Origin: Phocaeicola_A sp036804505
GTDB lineage: Bacteria > Bacteroidota > Bacteroidia > Bacteroidales > Bacteroidaceae
NCBI GenBank assembly: GCA_036804505.1
Contig: DAIRSI010000004.1
Span: 62,001-126,000 of the forward strand
Direction: 5' to 3'
Length of the DNA stretch: 64,000 nucleotides
Each line of letters opens with the position of its first letter. Position 1 is the first letter of the stretch. The position numbers and the translations under genes are program-made. Below, in pieces: positions 23,776-32,437 of this stretch. The notes under the pieces are model-generated. The model had not been told where the DNA came from and made no database searches. It was given only the letters and a program-made list of their open reading frames with translations.

Positions 23776-23934
23776 TATTTTAAATATATTTAGTCTAATC
23801 AATAAAAATTAATGTTAGTAAAATTTAGAATTGAAATTTAATAAATAAAATTTTGGATTTGTAATTTATATTCTTATTTTTGCCAAAAGTAATGTATTAA
23901 TGACAAAATAAAGAACATAAATTGTGATTATGGT

Positions 23935-25272
23935 ATGAATTTCTATAGAGACATAATTGATGAATTAAATGATTGGTTAGTAAATAGAGGAAGAAAACCG
24001 CTAGTTGTAACCGGTATGAGATGTATAGGTAAAACTACCGTATTGCAAAATTTTGCAAAGAAGGAAAATCTCAAATTGGCTTATTTCAGTTTTAGAACAA
24101 ACATAGGACTTAAACAGGTCTTTATGCAAAAAGGCGATTGGGATGCCAAAAAAATCATCAATAAATTATCGACTATGGGTGGTGTGAACATTGATGCCAA
24201 ACAGACTTTGGTGCTGCTGGATGATGTTCATCTTTTTCCTCTCGTTTTGAAGCAACTCCTTATTTTTGCCCGGGATGTGCCCGAGTATAGAATAATTGCT
24301 TCAGGAACTTTCCTGAAAGCAATAGTTGATGAATGTCAAGAAATCAGTTTGTCAGACTTTGATTGGATTGCTTTGCAGCCGATGACGTTTAGCGAATTTT
24401 TGTGTTCTGCCGACGAAAAGCTATATCTTACTGCAAAGAAACATGTGTCTTTGAAACCTTTGGAAGGAGAGTTGCATGATAAACTGAATTCGGCCTTTAT
24501 GCATTATATGTTTACTGGGGGGCAACCTATAGCTGTAGATGCATGGTTGCAAACTGGAAATGAAGAGAAAGTGCAGGAATTACTGAAAACGCAATGTGAA
24601 GTGGAGAGGGATGCTATAGAGCGGTTGGCTCCGCCGAAACAGTTGGAAAAAATACTGGAAATATGGGATAATGTTGCTTTGCAGCTCTCGAAAGACAATC
24701 ATAAATTCAATTTTTCTTTTATGCGCAGTGGTGCACGTGCAAGGGATTATGAAAAAGCCATGGACTGGCTGGAACTTGCCGGCCTGACACATAGGGTGTA
24801 TTGCAATAAAAAACCGTTTGTGCCTTTGTCGAACCATGACGATAAATCGGCTTACAAAGTTTATCTGACAGACCCGGGGATGATGATCAGCCTTACTGGA
24901 GTGACCTTCCGTTCCTTAAAAGACAACAATCCTCTATATAGTGATTTGAAAAAGGCAATAGTAGAGACCGTGGTATTACAGGCTTTGACGGCAAAAGGAA
25001 GAGAGGTTCCCCGATATTGGCAGTCACTTGGAAAGGCCGAATTGGATTTTATTGTTCAGAGTGGTGACGAGGTGTTCCCGATTGAATTACGGACAGGAAC
25101 CAAGCTGGGAGGACGGTGCCTGCAAGTGTATAACATGATTTTCTCTCCAAGCGTGATGATTCGATATTCAATGAATAACCTGAATCATGAAGGAAACCTG
25201 CTCAGCATACCTTATTATATGGTTGACTTTACTGCTAAACTAATCCTGAGAAGTAAATTGGAACGTTCGTGA
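23935..25272 (+). CDS. AAA ATPase (AAA_14/DUF4143 type)
   Basis: A 445-residue ATP-binding protein with Walker A TGMRCIGKTT (about residue 27), Walker B LVLLDDVH, an AAA_14 domain in the first half and a DUF4143-like C-terminal region containing YLTDPGM and a nuclease-like ELDFIVQSGDEVFPIELR segment. Proteins of this type are common singletons in Bacteroidetes genomes and their role is not settled. It is divergent from lruC paralogue 4 and stands alone before xylR. It is not obviously tied to either neighbour. Confidence 0.8.
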   Translation: MNFYRDIIDELNDWLVNRGRKPLVVTGMRCIGKTTVLQNFAKKENLKLAYFSFRTNIGLKQVFMQKGDWDAKKIINKLSTMGGVNIDAKQTLVLLDDVHLFPLVLKQLLIFARDVPEYRIIASGTFLKAIVDECQEISLSDFDWIALQPMTFSEFLCSADEKLYLTAKKHVSLKPLEGELHDKLNSAFMHYMFTGGQPIAVDAWLQTGNEEKVQELLKTQCEVERDAIERLAPPKQLEKILEIWDNVALQLSKDNHKFNFSFMRSGARARDYEKAMDWLELAGLTHRVYCNKKPFVPLSNHDDKSAYKVYLTDPGMMISLTGVTFRSLKDNNPLYSDLKKAIVETVVLQALTAKGREVPRYWQSLGKAELDFIVQSGDEVFPIELRTGTKLGGRCLQVYNMIFSPSVMIRYSMNNLNHEGNLLSIPYYMVDFTAKLILRSKLERS

Positions 25273-25274
25273 TG

Positions 25275-25320
25275 GTATCGTAAACGATACGATAACAGGA
25301 ATCTATGTTATCGTAAAACA
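25275..25320 (+). promoter_or_regulatory. Candidate XylR operator pair
   Basis: GTATCG-TAAA-CGATAC (25275-25290) is a perfect dyad; a related half-site TATCGTAAAACA (25309-25320) follows 20 bp later. Both lie between the ATPase gene and xylR. A further dyad GTTATTTT/AAAATAAC is at 25404-25424. They suit autoregulation of the xyl operon by the NUDIX-type regulator. Confidence 0.45.
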
Positions 25321-25385
25321 AATGATATTTATATTATTGAAAAATAGTGTTTTATAACATGTAAAAAAAATCAAATAATTCTTGC

Positions 25386-26177
25386 ATGAAACGAGAAATG
25401 TATGTTATTTTGCCAAAAAATAACGCATTTAATGATATGAATTTAGATTTGGAAAATAAACAAAGAGTCATAAGTCCATATATATCTGTGGATTGTGTAT
25501 TGATTGGTTTTGACGGAAAGCAATTGAAGACTCTTCTCGTGAGTCAGATAGGAGTTGAAACCAAGAACGGTGAGAGCGAGTTTAAATTACCAGGAAGTCT
25601 TATTTACGAGGATGAAGATTTGGATGATGCAGCCAAAAGAGTACTGACTGAATTGACAGGACTTAAATCAGTACCCATGAGGCAGTTTCATGCTTTCGGT
25701 TCCGTGGAAAGAACCCGTGACCCCAAAGATACCCGTTGGCTGGAAAGATTTCACAGTTTGGATTGTAAAATTAATCGTATCGTAACAGTCGGTTATCTTG
25801 CTTTGCTGAAAATAGACAGAAAATATGGAACACTCAGTGACAGATATGAAGCAAAGTGGGTGCCGCTGAAAGATATCGGCAAACTTGCTTTTGATCATAA
25901 CGAAATCGTGGCTCTGGCATTGGATTATATCAAAAATTTAGCTACGACGGAACCTGATATTATTTTCAGTCTTCTTCCCCGAAAGTTTACGGCTTTGAAA
26001 ATGAGGTCTATGTTTGAACTTGTCTATGACCGTAAATTCGATGTGAGAAATTTTCATAAGAAAATAGCAAAGATGGACTATGTGGTAGCTTTGGATGAAA
26101 AAGAAGCTGACGTAGCTCATAGAGCAGCGCGTTTCTATCGTTTTGACCGGGTGATTTACAATAAATCGAGAAATTAA
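25386..26177 (+). CDS. xylR: NUDIX-family (NrtR-like) regulator of xylose genes
   Basis: A 263-residue protein with a NUDIX-like domain (VDCVLIGFDGKQLKTLLV, then a degenerate box GSLIYEDEDLDDAAKRVL that lacks the catalytic RE-x-x-EE) and a C-terminal winged helix (LLPRKFTALKMRSMFELVYDRKFDVRNF). This layout matches NrtR-type sugar regulators such as AraR of Bacteroides; sugar or a phosphate derivative is the likely effector. Its place 17 bp before xylB supports control of xylose use. Another start, ATG 25437 (246 aa, MNLDLEN), fits the family N-terminus and would leave the dyad at 25404-25424 in the leader. Confidence 0.75.
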   Translation: MKREMYVILPKNNAFNDMNLDLENKQRVISPYISVDCVLIGFDGKQLKTLLVSQIGVETKNGESEFKLPGSLIYEDEDLDDAAKRVLTELTGLKSVPMRQFHAFGSVERTRDPKDTRWLERFHSLDCKINRIVTVGYLALLKIDRKYGTLSDRYEAKWVPLKDIGKLAFDHNEIVALALDYIKNLATTEPDIIFSLLPRKFTALKMRSMFELVYDRKFDVRNFHKKIAKMDYVVALDEKEADVAHRAARFYRFDRVIYNKSRN

Positions 26178-26194
26178 TCTTAAATTCTATAATT

Positions 26195-27688
26195 ATGTTT
26201 TTATTAGGATATGATATCGGCAGTTCGAGCGTAAAGGCTTCTTTAGTAAATGCCGAAACGGGAAAATGTGTGGCTTCTGATTTTTTCCCAAAATCTGAAG
26301 CAGGAATCATGGCGGAAAATCCCGGATGGGCCGAACAGGAACCACAAATGTGGTGGAACTGCCTGAAAGATTCGACAAAGAGTATAATGGCCAAGAGTGG
26401 AATTGATGCAAGGGATATAAAGGCAATAGGCATTTCTTATCAGATGCATGGATTGGTTTGTGTGGATAAGGATCGCAATGTGTTGCGCCCTGCTATTATA
26501 TGGTGTGATTCACGTGCCGTTCCTTATGGAAATAAAGCATTTCAGACAATCGGGGAAAAGTATTGTCTGGAGCATTTGCTGAATTCTCCGGGAAATTTTA
26601 CAGCATCTAAATTGGCTTGGGTCAAGAAGAATGAACCTGAAATCTATGAGAATATATATAAAATCATGCTGCCGGGTGATTATATTGCCATGAGACTGAC
26701 TGACGAAATTTGTACGACGGTGAGCGGCTTGAGTGAAGGTATGTTCTGGAATTTCAAGAACAATTGCGTGGACAGAAAATTGATGGAATATTATGGATTC
26801 GACATGTCTTTGATACCTGACATTAAACCGACGTTCTCTGAACAAGGGAGAACAACGGCGGCTGCAGCTGCGGAATTGGGACTTGCGGAAGGTATTCCTG
26901 TAACTTACCGTGCGGGTGACCAACCTAATAACGCACTTTCACTGAATGTGTTCAACCCGGGTGAGATTGCATCTACGGCAGGAACTTCGGGTGTAGTTTA
27001 CGGAGTGTTGGATGAAGTGAATTATGACCCGAAATCGAGAGTGAATACTTTTGCCCATGTGAATCATACAGTGGATAATACCCGACTGGGTGTTTTGCTT
27101 TGCATCAACGGTACTGGTATTTTGAATTCTTGGGTGAAACATAAAATAGCTCCTGAGGATTTTTCATACAATGACATGAATGAGAATGCAACGGGCGCAC
27201 CTATCGGTTGCGATGGAGTGAGTGTGATTCCATTTGGCAACGGTGCCGAGAGGGTTCTGGAAAACAAGGAGGTAGGTTGCTCTATATGCGGAGTAAACTT
27301 TAACTTTCATGGCAGAAAACATTTGTTCAGAGCTGCTCAGGAAGGAATCGTGTTCTCTTTTAAATATGGAATAGAGGTCATGGAACAGATGGGTATGACG
27401 GTGAACATGATTCATGCAGGCAATGCAAATATGTTCCTGAGCTCAATCTTCAGGGAAACGCTTGCCGGAGTAACCGGTGCTACCATTGAACTATATGATA
27501 CGGACGGTTCTGTGGGATCTGCAAAGGGTGCCGGAATGGGTGTAGGCATATATAAGGATAATAAGGAGGCTTTTGCTACCTTGGAAAAACTGAAAGTGAT
27601 AGAACCGGATTTAGTCAACAAAGAAAAGTATATAGCTGCTTATGAACTTTGGAAAAAGAGACTGAACGGTATCATCAGTACATTATAA
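26195..27688 (+). CDS. xylB: Xylulokinase
   Basis: Phosphorylates D-xylulose to xylulose 5-phosphate for the pentose phosphate pathway. A 497-residue FGGY kinase: phosphate-binding GYDIGSSSVKASL at the N-terminus, PGWAEQEPQMWW, substrate region SYQMHGLV, WCDSRA, and the second ATPase-fold half from STAGTSGVVYG on, with AGNANMFLS and GAGMGVG in the ATP site. The length is normal for the family. It lies between the regulator and xylA; the three read as one operon. No xylose transporter gene is seen nearby. Confidence 0.95.
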   Translation: MFLLGYDIGSSSVKASLVNAETGKCVASDFFPKSEAGIMAENPGWAEQEPQMWWNCLKDSTKSIMAKSGIDARDIKAIGISYQMHGLVCVDKDRNVLRPAIIWCDSRAVPYGNKAFQTIGEKYCLEHLLNSPGNFTASKLAWVKKNEPEIYENIYKIMLPGDYIAMRLTDEICTTVSGLSEGMFWNFKNNCVDRKLMEYYGFDMSLIPDIKPTFSEQGRTTAAAAAELGLAEGIPVTYRAGDQPNNALSLNVFNPGEIASTAGTSGVVYGVLDEVNYDPKSRVNTFAHVNHTVDNTRLGVLLCINGTGILNSWVKHKIAPEDFSYNDMNENATGAPIGCDGVSVIPFGNGAERVLENKEVGCSICGVNFNFHGRKHLFRAAQEGIVFSFKYGIEVMEQMGMTVNMIHAGNANMFLSSIFRETLAGVTGATIELYDTDGSVGSAKGAGMGVGIYKDNKEAFATLEKLKVIEPDLVNKEKYIAAYELWKKRLNGIISTL

Positions 27689-27737
27689 AAAAAGAAATTT
27701 CAATAAATAATTCATTGATTTAAAACAAAAAGAAATT

Positions 27738-29054
27738 ATGGCAAAGAATGAGTATTTCCCGGAAGTTGGGAAAATTAAATTTGAGGGAAAAGAAAGTAAG
27801 AATCCGATGGCTTTCCATTATTATGACGCTGAAAAAGTGATCATGGGAAAGAAGATGAAGGATTGGTTGCGTTTTGCAATGGCTTGGTGGCATACTTTGT
27901 GTGCTGAGGGCGGTGACCAGTTTGGCGTTGGTACCAAAAAATTCCCTTGGAACACGAATCCGGATCCGATTCAGGCAGCAAAGGATAAAGCTGATGCAGG
28001 TTTTGAAATCATGCAGAAGCTGGGTATTAATTTCTATTGCTTCCATGACACTGACTTGTGTGCTGAAGACAGCAACATAGAAAAGTACGAAGCAAACCTG
28101 AAAGAAGTAGTTGCTTATTTGAAGAAAAAGCAAGAGGAAACCGGTATTCAGTTACTGTGGGGTACAGCCAATGTATTCGGTCATGCACGCTACATGAACG
28201 GTGCTGCTACCAATCCTAACTTTGATGTAGTTGCCAGAGCTGCAGTTCAGATTAAGAATGCTTTGGATTCTACTATCGAATTGGGTGGTTCTGACTATGT
28301 GTTCTGGGGTGGACGTGAAGGCTATATGAGTCTTTTGAATACAGATCAGAAACGTGAGAAAGATCATTTGGCTCAAATGTTGACGATTGCTCGTGACTAT
28401 GCACGTGGCAAAGGATTCAAGGGCGTATTCCTGATTGAACCGAAACCGATGGAACCGTCAAAGCATCAGTATGATGTAGATGTTGAAACTGTGATTGGTT
28501 TCTTGAAGGCTCATAATCTGGACAAGGATTTCAAAATAAATATTGAAGTGAATCATGCTACCCTTGCAGGTCATACTTTTGAACATGAGTTGGCTTGTGC
28601 AGTTGACAACGGCATGCTGGGTTCAATCGACGCTAACCGTGGTGACTACCAGAACGGATGGGATACAGACCAGTTCCCAATTGATAATTATGAGCTGATA
28701 CAGGCTTGGATGCAGATAATCCGTAATGGCGGACTCGGCTTGGGCGGAACTAACTTTGATGCAAAGACTCGTCGTAACTCTACAGATTTGGAGGATATCT
28801 TCATTGCTCACATTTCGGGTATGGATACGATGGCCCGTGCATTGGAAAATGCAGCCGAATTGCTGGAGAAATCTCCTTACAAGAAAATGCTGAAAGAACG
28901 CTACGAGAGTTTCGATGCCGGCATGGGCAAGAAATTCGAAGAAGGTAAGTTGAAACTTGAAGAACTGGTAGACTATGCCAAGAAGAATGGCGAGCCGAAG
29001 TCTATAAGCGGCAAACAGGAACTTTACGAAGCAATAGTAAATATGTATTGCTAA
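27738..29054 (+). CDS. xylA: Xylose isomerase
   Basis: Interconverts D-xylose and D-xylulose using two divalent metals. The 438-residue protein is of the longer class II type, with catalytic FHDTDL, metal ligands in EPKPMEPSKHQYDVD and EVNHATLAGHTFEHE, and DANRGD. It lies 49 bp after xylB and is the last gene of the operon, followed by a terminator at 29074-29105. Confidence 0.97.
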   Translation: MAKNEYFPEVGKIKFEGKESKNPMAFHYYDAEKVIMGKKMKDWLRFAMAWWHTLCAEGGDQFGVGTKKFPWNTNPDPIQAAKDKADAGFEIMQKLGINFYCFHDTDLCAEDSNIEKYEANLKEVVAYLKKKQEETGIQLLWGTANVFGHARYMNGAATNPNFDVVARAAVQIKNALDSTIELGGSDYVFWGGREGYMSLLNTDQKREKDHLAQMLTIARDYARGKGFKGVFLIEPKPMEPSKHQYDVDVETVIGFLKAHNLDKDFKINIEVNHATLAGHTFEHELACAVDNGMLGSIDANRGDYQNGWDTDQFPIDNYELIQAWMQIIRNGGLGLGGTNFDAKTRRNSTDLEDIFIAHISGMDTMARALENAAELLEKSPYKKMLKERYESFDAGMGKKFEEGKLKLEELVDYAKKNGEPKSISGKQELYEAIVNMYC

Positions 29055-29073
29055 CAGACTAGCGACGAATTTT

Positions 29074-29105
29074 AAAGCGGTTCTCCATTCGGAGGACCGC
29101 TTTTT
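29074..29105 (+). terminator. Terminator of the xyl operon
   Basis: A 13-bp stem AAAGCGGTTCTCC/GGAGGACCGCTTT (one G-T pair) with a 4-base loop ATTC and a T run, 20 nt after xylA. Confidence 0.85.
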
Positions 29106-29139
29106 GTATAAAAAAGGCTTCTTATTGATTTATTTTGTA

Positions 29140-29147
29140 TATATTTG
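29140..29147 (+). promoter_or_regulatory. -7 box of the GDP-fucose operon
   Basis: TATATTTG 31 bp before manC, after the xylA terminator. No canonical -33 is seen. Confidence 0.5.
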
Positions 29148-29177
29148 CTTTTTGAAACAAATAATATAAAATAAAAA

Positions 29178-30248
29178 ATGAGGATGGACGAATGTAATCA
29201 TTTGGTGATAATGGCCGGAGGCGTGGGAAGCAGGTTTTGGCCTATGAGCACAATGGAGTATCCCAAACAGTTTATTGATGTGTTGGGATGCGGAAAAACT
29301 TTGATCCAACTGACTCTGGAACGTTTCGGAACTATTTTTCCTAAAGATAATGTATGGATTGTTACATCGGAAAAATACAGGGATGTAGTGAAAGAACAAT
29401 TACCTGATTTGGACGATGAACATATTCTTCTGGAACCGTGCAGGAGAAACACGGCACCTTGCATTGCATACGTGAGCTGGAAAATTAAATCTAAATATCC
29501 TAAGGCAAACCTAGTCATTACTCCTAGCGATCATATCGTTACTAATGTGGAGGAATTCCAAAGAGTCATCAGAACGGCTATGAATTATACGAGGAACACG
29601 GATGCAATCGTTACTTTGGGTATGAAGCCTACACGACCTGAAACCGGATATGGATATATAGAAGCTGATTATTCGATGCCTTCCATGTCAAACAAAGGTA
29701 TATACAGGGTGGACTCTTTCAAGGAAAAACCGGATTTGGCCACTGCTAAACAGTATGTAGCCAAACCTAACTTTTTCTGGAATGCAGGCATTTTTATTTG
29801 GAATGTGAATACTATTGTAAATTCTTTCAGGGTTTATCAACCGCCGATGGCGAATATTTTTGAAAATCTGCTGAAATATTATTTCACGGATGATGAACAA
29901 AAGCATATCAATGAGGATTTCCCTCTTTGTGAAAACATATCGGTGGATTATGCCATCTTGGAAAAGGCCGAAGAGATTTTTGTGATGCCGGCTGATTTTG
30001 GCTGGAGTGATTTGGGAACCTGGAGTTCGCTGCATGATCAGAGTAAAACAGATGCTTTTAACAACGCATTGATTGGCGACCATATTGAGGTGTATGACAC
30101 GAGGAATTGCGTGATTCATGCTACGGATGAGAAAAAGGTGGTTGTGCAGGGGCTTGACGGTTTTATCGTTGTAGAAAAAGACGGCAAGTTGCTGATTTGC
30201 AAATTATCTGAAGAGCAGCGAATCAAACTGTTCAGCGGAAACAATTAA
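29178..30248 (+). CDS. manC: Mannose-1-phosphate guanylyltransferase
   Basis: Makes GDP-mannose from mannose 1-phosphate and GTP. The 356-residue protein has the nucleotidyltransferase signature MAGGVGSRFWPMS, TPSDH, and FKEKPD for sugar-phosphate binding. It lacks the phosphomannose isomerase domain of the longer bifunctional forms. It leads an operon that turns GDP-mannose into GDP-fucose (gmd, fcl) and also salvages fucose (fkp). The start at 29178 gives MRMDECNHLV; ATG 29184 is an alternative. Confidence 0.93.
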   Translation: MRMDECNHLVIMAGGVGSRFWPMSTMEYPKQFIDVLGCGKTLIQLTLERFGTIFPKDNVWIVTSEKYRDVVKEQLPDLDDEHILLEPCRRNTAPCIAYVSWKIKSKYPKANLVITPSDHIVTNVEEFQRVIRTAMNYTRNTDAIVTLGMKPTRPETGYGYIEADYSMPSMSNKGIYRVDSFKEKPDLATAKQYVAKPNFFWNAGIFIWNVNTIVNSFRVYQPPMANIFENLLKYYFTDDEQKHINEDFPLCENISVDYAILEKAEEIFVMPADFGWSDLGTWSSLHDQSKTDAFNNALIGDHIEVYDTRNCVIHATDEKKVVVQGLDGFIVVEKDGKLLICKLSEEQRIKLFSGNN

Positions 30249-30264
30249 TAAAATTAAACTAGGT

Positions 30265-31347
30265 ATGAAAAAAGTTGCATTGATTACGGGAATTACCGGA
30301 CAGGACGGATCCTTTTTGGCTGAATTTCTGATTGAAAAAGGGTATGAGATTCATGGAGTGCTTCGTCGCTCTTCATCTTTCAACACAGGACGAATAGAAC
30401 ATCTATACCTGGATGAGTGGGTGAGGGATATGAAGAAGTCCCGTCTGGTGAATCTTCATTATGGTGACATGACGGATTCCAGTTCGCTGATTCGCATCAT
30501 TCAGGAAATACAACCCGACGAGATTTATAATCTGGCTGCCCAAAGCCATGTGAAGGTATCATTTGATGTGCCTGAATACACGGCTGAGACAGACGCTGTT
30601 GGTACTCTGAGAATTCTGGAGGCTATCCGCATATTGGGGTTGGAAAAGAAAACAAAATTTTACCAGGCTTCCACTTCCGAATTATTTGGAAAAGTGCAGG
30701 AAGTTCCCCAGAAGGAAACGACTCCTTTTTATCCGCGTTCTCCGTATGGAGTTGCAAAACAGTATGGCTTTTGGATAGTGAAAAATTATCGTGAAAGTTA
30801 TGGGATGTTTGCCGTGAATGGAATTTTGTTCAATCATGAATCGGAACGTAGAGGAGAGACTTTTGTGACCCGAAAGATTACTTTGGCGGCTTCCAGAATA
30901 AAACAAGGATTCCAAGACAAATTATATCTGGGTAATCTGGATTCACTCAGGGATTGGGGATATGCAAAGGATTATGTGGAATGCATGTGGCTGATTCTGC
31001 AATATGAGCGTCCGGAGGATTTTGTGATAGCGACCGGTGAATATCATACGGTACGTGAATTTACTACGCTGGCTTTTTCCGAATTGGGAATCGAACTGGA
31101 GTGGACAGGAAAAGGTGCGGATGAAAAGGGTATTGACAAAGCTACAGGGAAAGTCCTTGTAGAAGTGGATCCGAAATATTTCCGTCCATCTGAAGTGGAG
31201 CAGTTGCTGGGCGACCCGACTAAAGCTCGTACATTGTTGGGGTGGAATCCTCATAAGACTTCTTTCCGGGATTTGGTGAAAATAATGGTGAAACACGATA
31301 TGCGTTTTGTGAAAAAGCTTCATTTGAAAGCGGAACTTGAGGATTAG
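30265..31347 (+). CDS. gmd: GDP-mannose 4,6-dehydratase
   Basis: First step from GDP-mannose to GDP-fucose, giving GDP-4-keto-6-deoxymannose. The 360-residue short-chain dehydrogenase/reductase has the NADP site GITGQDGSFLAEFL and catalytic STSELFGK and YxxxK in SPYGVAKQYG, with FNHESERRGETFVTRKI downstream. It lies 16 bp after manC and 5 bp before fcl, in the usual pathway order. Confidence 0.97.
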   Translation: MKKVALITGITGQDGSFLAEFLIEKGYEIHGVLRRSSSFNTGRIEHLYLDEWVRDMKKSRLVNLHYGDMTDSSSLIRIIQEIQPDEIYNLAAQSHVKVSFDVPEYTAETDAVGTLRILEAIRILGLEKKTKFYQASTSELFGKVQEVPQKETTPFYPRSPYGVAKQYGFWIVKNYRESYGMFAVNGILFNHESERRGETFVTRKITLAASRIKQGFQDKLYLGNLDSLRDWGYAKDYVECMWLILQYERPEDFVIATGEYHTVREFTTLAFSELGIELEWTGKGADEKGIDKATGKVLVEVDPKYFRPSEVEQLLGDPTKARTLLGWNPHKTSFRDLVKIMVKHDMRFVKKLHLKAELED

Positions 31348-31352
31348 AAATC

Positions 31353-32426
31353 ATGGAAAAATCATCGAAAATATATGTAGCCGGGCATCATGGTCTGGTT
31401 GGATCGGCTATTTGGAAAAATCTGCAAGGCAAGGGTTATTTTAATCTTGTGGGCAAGACTCACAAGGAACTGGATTTGCTGAACGGAGTGGCTGTGAAAG
31501 AATTCTTTGATGAGGAACAGCCGGAGTATGTGATACTGGCTGCCGCACATGTAGGTGGAATCATGGCCAACAGTTTGTATAGGGCGGATTTTATTTATCA
31601 GAATCTGCAAATACAGCAGAATGTGATTGGAGAGAGTTTTCGCCATCATGTGAAAAAACTTTTGTTTCTTGGCAGTACCTGCATTTATCCAAGGGATGCG
31701 GAACAACCGATGAAGGAGGATGCACTGCTGACTTCACCTTTGGAGTATACAAATGAACCGTATGCCATTTCAAAGATTGCGGGGCTAAAGATGTGCGAGA
31801 GTTTCAATCTGCAATATGGTACGAATTATATTGCTGTGATGCCAACAAATCTCTATGGGCCTAATGATAATTTTCATTTGGAGAACAGTCATGTTCTTCC
31901 TGCAATGATTCGGAAAATTCATTTGGCAAAATGCTTGATGGATGGAGATTGGGCGGCTGTAAGAAAAGACATGGATTTGCGTCCGGTAGAGGGCGTCAGC
32001 GGACAGAATTCCGAAGGTGATATCATTGCTGTTTTGGAAAAATATGGTATATCTTCTCAAAAAGTTGTTTTATGGGGGACCGGGAAACCTCTCCGAGAAT
32101 TTCTGTGGAGTGAAGAAATGGCTGATGCCAGTGTTTTCGTTCTGGAGCATGTGGACTTTAAGGATACATACAAATCGGATGAAAAAGATATCCGGAATTG
32201 CCATATCAATATAGGTACGGGAAAGGAACTGACTATTGCCCAATTGGCTGATTTGATTATCAAGGAAGTTGGATATAAAGGCAAACTGACATTCGATTCT
32301 TCCAAACCTGACGGGACTATGCGCAAATTGACGGATGTGTCTAAATTGCATGCCTTGGGGTGGCACCACAAAATAGATATAGAAGAAGGTGTGAAGAAAA
32401 TGTATGAATGGTATTTATCTCGATAA
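31353..32426 (+). CDS. fcl: GDP-L-fucose synthase
   Basis: Epimerises and reduces GDP-4-keto-6-deoxymannose to GDP-L-fucose with NADPH. The 357-residue protein opens with YVAGHHGLVGSAIW, then AAHVGGI, FLGSTCIYP and catalytic YxxxK in PYAISKIAGLK. An internal stretch near residues 205-230 (VEGVSGQNSEGDIIAVLEKYGI) is longer than in the E. coli enzyme and seems typical of Bacteroides forms. It is followed 11 bp later by fkp. Confidence 0.96.
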   Translation: MEKSSKIYVAGHHGLVGSAIWKNLQGKGYFNLVGKTHKELDLLNGVAVKEFFDEEQPEYVILAAAHVGGIMANSLYRADFIYQNLQIQQNVIGESFRHHVKKLLFLGSTCIYPRDAEQPMKEDALLTSPLEYTNEPYAISKIAGLKMCESFNLQYGTNYIAVMPTNLYGPNDNFHLENSHVLPAMIRKIHLAKCLMDGDWAAVRKDMDLRPVEGVSGQNSEGDIIAVLEKYGISSQKVVLWGTGKPLREFLWSEEMADASVFVLEHVDFKDTYKSDEKDIRNCHINIGTGKELTIAQLADLIIKEVGYKGKLTFDSSKPDGTMRKLTDVSKLHALGWHHKIDIEEGVKKMYEWYLSR

Positions 32427-32437
32427 TATAGTTTGAA

